A stretch of 63,199 nucleotides of DNA. Source: Lachnospiraceae bacterium (GTDB taxonomy: Bacteria; Bacillota; Clostridia; Lachnospirales; Lachnospiraceae). Positions 60,047 through 63,199 of the stretch are shown piece after piece. The position numbers and the translations under genes are program-made. The stretch is from positions 1 through 63,199 of the forward strand of contig JAFRUR010000073.1 of assembly GCA_017438775.1 (NCBI GenBank), given 5' to 3'. Numbering within the stretch: position 1 is the stretch's first letter; each line of letters starts with the position of its first letter. The notes under the pieces are model-generated. The model was not told where the DNA came from. It made no database searches and saw nothing but the letters and a program-made list of their open reading frames with translations.

Positions 60047-60253
60047 TCAAAAATCAAAATCACCGTCGCCGTCGTCCTCAAAATCAATGTCGTCATCGTC
60101 GCCGTCGACATCGTAGAACCTGCGGCGCTTTTTCTCGTCATCCGAAAGGAATTCGATCCGGAGACCTTCCTCGAAGGAATCGATCTTTCCGTCGCGGTTC
60201 CAGTCAAACAGCTCGTCAAGCGAATCTCTGACGTCTCTTTCCCACAAACTCAT
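60047..60253 (-). CDS. Small acidic EF-hand-like protein
   Basis: 68 aa. DWNRDGKIDSFEEGLR is a good EF-hand/dockerin-type calcium loop (DxNxDGxIDxxE). The tail is a run of Asp/Gly/Phe (YDVDGDDDDIDFEDDGDG), which contains a second, looser DVDGDDDDID loop. Two loops may form a minimal calcium sensor; calcium binding is inferred. No signal peptide. ATG 60253 follows AAAGGAGG; longer frames upstream are unlikely. Confidence 0.7.
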   Translation of the reverse strand: MSLWERDVRDSLDELFDWNRDGKIDSFEEGLRIEFLSDDEKKRRRFYDVDGDDDDIDFEDDGDGDFDF

Positions 60254-60326
60254 ACTGTCCTCCTTTGGGGCAGCGCGGACGTATCCGCCGTGCGGGGCCC
60301 GTGGGCCCATTTCTCTTGTTGGCATC

Positions 60327-60355
60327 AGCATACCACATACTGAGGGTCATATAAA
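60327..60355 (-). promoter_or_regulatory. Promoter of the EF-hand/DUF6054 operon
   Basis: TTTATA (60350-60355), 17-bp spacer, extended -10 TGG-TATGCT (60327-60332). Confidence 0.5.
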
Positions 60356-60401
60356 GGACTCTGTCTCAGAAAACACGGCACCTAATACCGCACGGACGGA
60401 G

Positions 60402-60438
60402 AAATAAAAACGGCGCTGCCCCAAGGGACCGCACCGTT
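60402..60438 (-). terminator. Terminator of rpsU
   Basis: Minus-strand AACGGTGC pairs with GCGCCGTT (one G-T pair), followed by TTTTATTTC. Confidence 0.8.
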
Positions 60439-60483
60439 TCGTCATTCATTCCGGCCGAAAGCCGGGCAGTAAGCAAATGAGAA

Positions 60484-60657
60484 TTAGTACTTGCGCTTTC
60501 TCGCAGCCTCAGACTTCTTCTTGCGTCTGACGCTGGGCTTCTCGTAATGCTCTCTCTTGCGAATCTCCTGCTGGATGCCGGCCTTCGCACAGTTTCTCTT
60601 GAAACGGCGCAGAGCGCTGTCCAGACTCTCGTTCTCTTTTACGATTACGTTCGACAT
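60484..60657 (-). CDS. rpsU: 30S ribosomal protein S21 (bS21)
   Basis: 57 aa, starting [20 protein letters not shown] and ending [12 protein letters not shown]. All family residues are present ([20 protein letters not shown]). RBS GGAGGGAGG. It has its own promoter and terminator, so it is monocistronic. Confidence 0.97.
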   Translation of the reverse strand: MSNVIVKENESLDSALRRFKRNCAKAGIQQEIRKREHYEKPSVRRKKKSEAARKRKY

Positions 60658-60728
60658 TCTCTTCTTCCCTCCCTCCAGCTTTGGATTGTGCGCCTCGCTG
60701 AAATGGGTTCGCGCATAGCACTATTGCC

Positions 60729-60756
60729 AGTATATCACGATTTTCCGGCACGTCAA
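60729..60756 (-). promoter_or_regulatory. rpsU promoter
   Basis: TTGACG (60751-60756), 16-bp spacer, extended -10 TGA-TATACT (60729-60734). Confidence 0.7.
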
Positions 60757-60824
60757 CCGGAATTTGCCGCGAAAAGGCGCGGATTCGCGGACTTCCGAAA
60801 GGGACGCTGCGGACCCGGAAACGG

Positions 60825-63199
60825 TCAGGCGCCCAGCTGCGTTTTGGCGACTTCCGCGGCCTTTGCCAGAGCCGCGTCCACGCCGGCGGGATCCTTTCCT
60901 CCGGCCTGGGCCATGTTCGGACGGCCGCCGCCGCCACCGCCCACGAGGCCTGCCACGGCCTTGATGAGGTTCCCGGCGTGCGCACCGGCCTTCACGGCGC
61001 CCTCGGTCGCGGCCGCCATCAGGTTGACGCGGCCGTCCTGGACGCTCGCCAGCACGATGACGCTCTCGCCCAGCTTTTCGCGCAGGGTATCGCCCAGTTC
61101 GCGCAGGCCGTTCATGTCGGCGCCCTCGACGCGGGTGCACAGGACCTTGAAACCGTTCACGTCCGCGGCGCTCTGCGTCACGTCGCCCAGGGAACTCTGG
61201 GCCATCTTGCTCTTTAAGCTCTCGTTCTCGGAGCGGGTCTCTTTAAGTTCGGTCTGGAGCTTCTTCACGTGCTCCAGAATGCCTGCGGGATTGGTGCGCA
61301 GGGCACCGGCGATCTCCGCCAGCTGCTCCTCCAGTCCGCGGTAGTAGGCGCGCACATGATCCCCGGTGATGGCCTCGATGCGGCGCACGCCGGCGGCCAC
61401 GCCGCTCTCGGACAGGATCTTGAAGGCACCGATCTCTCCGGTGTTCTTCACGTGCGTACCGCCGCAAAGTTCCACAGAGAAGTCGCCCATCTTCACGACG
61501 CGGACCTCATCCCCGTACTTCTCTCCGAACAGGGCCATGGCGCCGCTCTTCTTGGCCTCCTCGATGCCCATGACGGCCGTATCCACGGCCAGGCCCTCGG
61601 AGATCTTGCGGCTGACCAGATCCTCCACGCGGGCGATCTCTTCCGCGGTCATGGCCTGGTAGTGCGAGAAGTCGAAGCGGGTGCGCTCGTCGTCCTGATA
61701 GGAGCCCTTCTGCTCCACGTGAGTGCCCAACACTTCGCGCAGGGCTTTCTGCATCAGGTGCGTGGCGCTGTGGTTGCGGCAGGTATCCGTGCGCTCCGCG
61801 GAATCGACCGACAGATGCGCCATCTCGCCCTTCTGAAGCATGCCGCGGATGACGCGGCCGATGTGGGCCGTCTTGCCGCCGGAGACGTGCTCGGTCCGGT
61901 CCACGATCATGGCGCCGGACGCGGTCTCGATGGTGCCGCGGTCGCCGACCTGGCCGCCCATCGTTCCGTAAAACGGGGTCTTTCCGGTGATCACGGCTGC
62001 CTTCATGCCGTCGGTCACGGCGTCGGTGATCTCGTCTCCCTCCGCCTCGTCAAGGCGCACCAGGTAGAGGATCTCGCTGTCGTCCGTCAGGCTGTTATAG
62101 CCGGTGAACTCCGTGGTCACGGCGGGGTCCATATCGTCGTAGACGGTCGCTGCGGCGCCGCTCATGCTGGTCTTGATCCAGGTGCCCTTCGATTTCTCGC
62201 GGGCCGCGGCGCGGGCCGCCTCAAAGCCCTCTTCGTCCACGGACAGACCGTTCTCTTCCAGAACGTCCTTCGTGGAGTCGATCGGGAATCCGTAGGTGTC
62301 GTACAGGAGGAAGGCGTCGTCTCCGGAGAGAACAGTTTTGCCTTCCGCGCGGAGCTTCTCCTGCATGCCGGAGAGGATCTCGAGACCCTGGTCGATGGTC
62401 TTCTCGAAGCGCTCCTCCTCCAGAGCGATGTTGTTCATGATGAACTCGCGCTTCTCCTCCAGCTCCGGATAGCCGTCGCGGGAACCTTCGATCACGTGAT
62501 CCGCGAGTTTGGTCAGGAACGCGTCGCGGATGCCGAGCTTGCGGCCCTGGCGGATCGCGCGGCGGATCAGACGGCGCAGCACGTAGCCGCGGCCCTCGTT
62601 GGTGGGCATGATGCCGTCGGAGATCATGAAGGTCGTGGAGCGGATGTGGTCGGTGATGATGCGCACGGAGACGTCAGTCTCGTGATCGACGCCGTAGGTG
62701 CAGCCGGCCAGCGTGCAGACCTCGTCGCGCAGGGAACGGATGGTGTCCACGTCAAAGAGGGATTCCACGTCCTGCACGGCAACGGCAAGGCGCTCCAGGC
62801 CCATGCCGGTGTCGATGTTCTTCTGCTCGAGCTCCGTGTAGTTGCCGTGGCCGTCGTTGTTGAACTGTGAGAAGACGACGTTCCAGACTTCCATGAAGCG
62901 GTCGCCCTCGCCGCCCATGACGTCTTCCGGACCGCGGCTCCACTTCTCTCCGCGGTCGTAGTAGATCTCGGTGCAGGGGCCGCAGGGGCCGGAGCCGTGC
63001 TCCCAGAAGTTGTCCTCCTTGCCGAAACGATAGATCCGATCGGCGGGAATGCCGATCTCCTCGTGCCAGATGTTCCACGCCTCGTCATCGTCCTGATAGA
63101 CGGAGGGATACAGCCTGTCCGGATCCATGCCCACCCAGTCGGGAGAAGTGAAAAACTCCCAGGCCCAGGCAATTGCCTCGTGCTTGAAGTAATCCCCGA
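60825..63199 (-). CDS. alaS: Alanyl-tRNA synthetase, 5' end outside the window
   Basis: About 790 residues are visible; the frame is open to the right edge, and the part before Met 63134 (GDYFKHEAIAWAWEF) still matches AlaRS, so the true start lies beyond. Class II core: FGKEDNFWEHGSGPCGPCTE and DTGMGLERLAVAVQ. Editing domain zinc ligands: HSATHLMQKAL (HxxxH) and CGGTHVKNTGEIG (CxxxH). The C-Ala domain ends GGGGGRPNMAQAGGKDPAG. All functional motifs in view are intact. Confidence 0.97.
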   Translation of the reverse strand, partial: GDYFKHEAIAWAWEFFTSPDWVGMDPDRLYPSVYQDDDEAWNIWHEEIGIPADRIYRFGKEDNFWEHGSGPCGPCTEIYYDRGEKWSRGPEDVMGGEGDRFMEVWNVVFSQFNNDGHGNYTELEQKNIDTGMGLERLAVAVQDVESLFDVDTIRSLRDEVCTLAGCTYGVDHETDVSVRIITDHIRSTTFMISDGIMPTNEGRGYVLRRLIRRAIRQGRKLGIRDAFLTKLADHVIEGSRDGYPELEEKREFIMNNIALEEERFEKTIDQGLEILSGMQEKLRAEGKTVLSGDDAFLLYDTYGFPIDSTKDVLEENGLSVDEEGFEAARAAAREKSKGTWIKTSMSGAAATVYDDMDPAVTTEFTGYNSLTDDSEILYLVRLDEAEGDEITDAVTDGMKAAVITGKTPFYGTMGGQVGDRGTIETASGAMIVDRTEHVSGGKTAHIGRVIRGMLQKGEMAHLSVDSAERTDTCRNHSATHLMQKALREVLGTHVEQKGSYQDDERTRFDFSHYQAMTAEEIARVEDLVSRKISEGLAVDTAVMGIEEAKKSGAMALFGEKYGDEVRVVKMGDFSVELCGGTHVKNTGEIGAFKILSESGVAAGVRRIEAITGDHVRAYYRGLEEQLAEIAGALRTNPAGILEHVKKLQTELKETRSENESLKSKMAQSSLGDVTQSAADVNGFKVLCTRVEGADMNGLRELGDTLREKLGESVIVLASVQDGRVNLMAAATEGAVKAGAHAGNLIKAVAGLVGGGGGGRPNMAQAGGKDPAGVDAALAKAAEVAKTQLGA

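Noticed and set aside
60735..60824. Terminator after alaS
   Set aside because: Only a 4-bp CGCG stem with a weak T-run is visible, not enough for a call.

Overview
The window reads as chromosomal DNA of a GC-rich Firmicute of class Clostridia, most like the Lachnospiraceae. Evidence: the gene families (LexA divergent from a LysM/YneA-type gene, L27 with a Prp-cleaved N-terminus, DUF6054, DUF896, YprB-like exonuclease, SpoVB-type flippase), the conserved gene orders, strong AGGAGG ribosome sites and Gram-positive LexA boxes. The species is not identifiable from the sequence alone. No rRNA, tRNA, CRISPR array or prophage was found; the only mobile DNA is the 3' tip of an IS30-family element at the left edge.

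Layout. 1-1.6 kb: IS30 end, AT-rich spacer, leftward YprB-like exonuclease. 1.7-6.1 kb: a probable SOS operon with a LexA-like box, a YbjN-domain protein, a CbxX-type AAA+ ATPase, ruvA and ruvB. 6.1-11.6 kb: zapA, then a U32 peptidase gene split in two around a GH31 alpha-glucosidase gene, then a one-TM protein. 11.7-16.4 kb: rplU-prp-rpmA, obg, yhbY, nadD, yqeK, rsfS. 16.5-23.4 kb: a block bounded by two dif-like inverted repeats, holding lexA, a yneA-like gene, a Xer-type tyrosine recombinase, a TtcA-like thiolase, glmS, an acetyltransferase and a 28-bp degenerate tandem repeat. 23.4-30.2 kb: acetyltransferase, small proteins, msrA, rluD-like, lspA, ylmH, sepF, HlyD-like protein. 30.2-38.6 kb: D,D-carboxypeptidase, mgsA, rodA, a degenerate MinD-like protein, mrdA, mreD, mreC, radC. 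38.6-48.6 kb: YnbB-like PLP enzyme, miaA, mutL, mutS, miaB, proA. 48.7-58.1 kb: DUF896, patatin, proB, two flavoproteins, SpoVB-type flippase, DUF3048 lipoprotein, ybeY, phoH. 58.3-63.2 kb: an 87-aa gene under its own LexA-type promoter, a HAD phosphatase, DUF6054, an EF-hand-like protein, rpsU and a 5'-truncated alaS.

How the genes work together. The main themes are DNA repair and the SOS response (LexA with likely targets ruvAB, yneA-like and the 87-aa gene; MutS/MutL; RadC), cell envelope and division (ZapA, SepF, PBP2/RodA/MreCD, SpoVB, LspA), and translation (ribosomal proteins and assembly factors, tRNA modification, AlaRS). Almost all genes left of 16.4 kb point right and almost all genes right of 23.4 kb point left. 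This convergence, the two dif-like sites and the adjacent Xer-type gene suggest that the 16.5-23.4 kb block may lie at or near the replication terminus. That is inference.

Most noteworthy: the LexA/YbjN/AAA+/ruvAB operon; the small SOS gene; the paired dif-like sites with tandem repeat; the GH31 gene inside U32; and the mre/min cluster lacking mreB, minC and minE, with a MinD whose Walker A lysine is gone.
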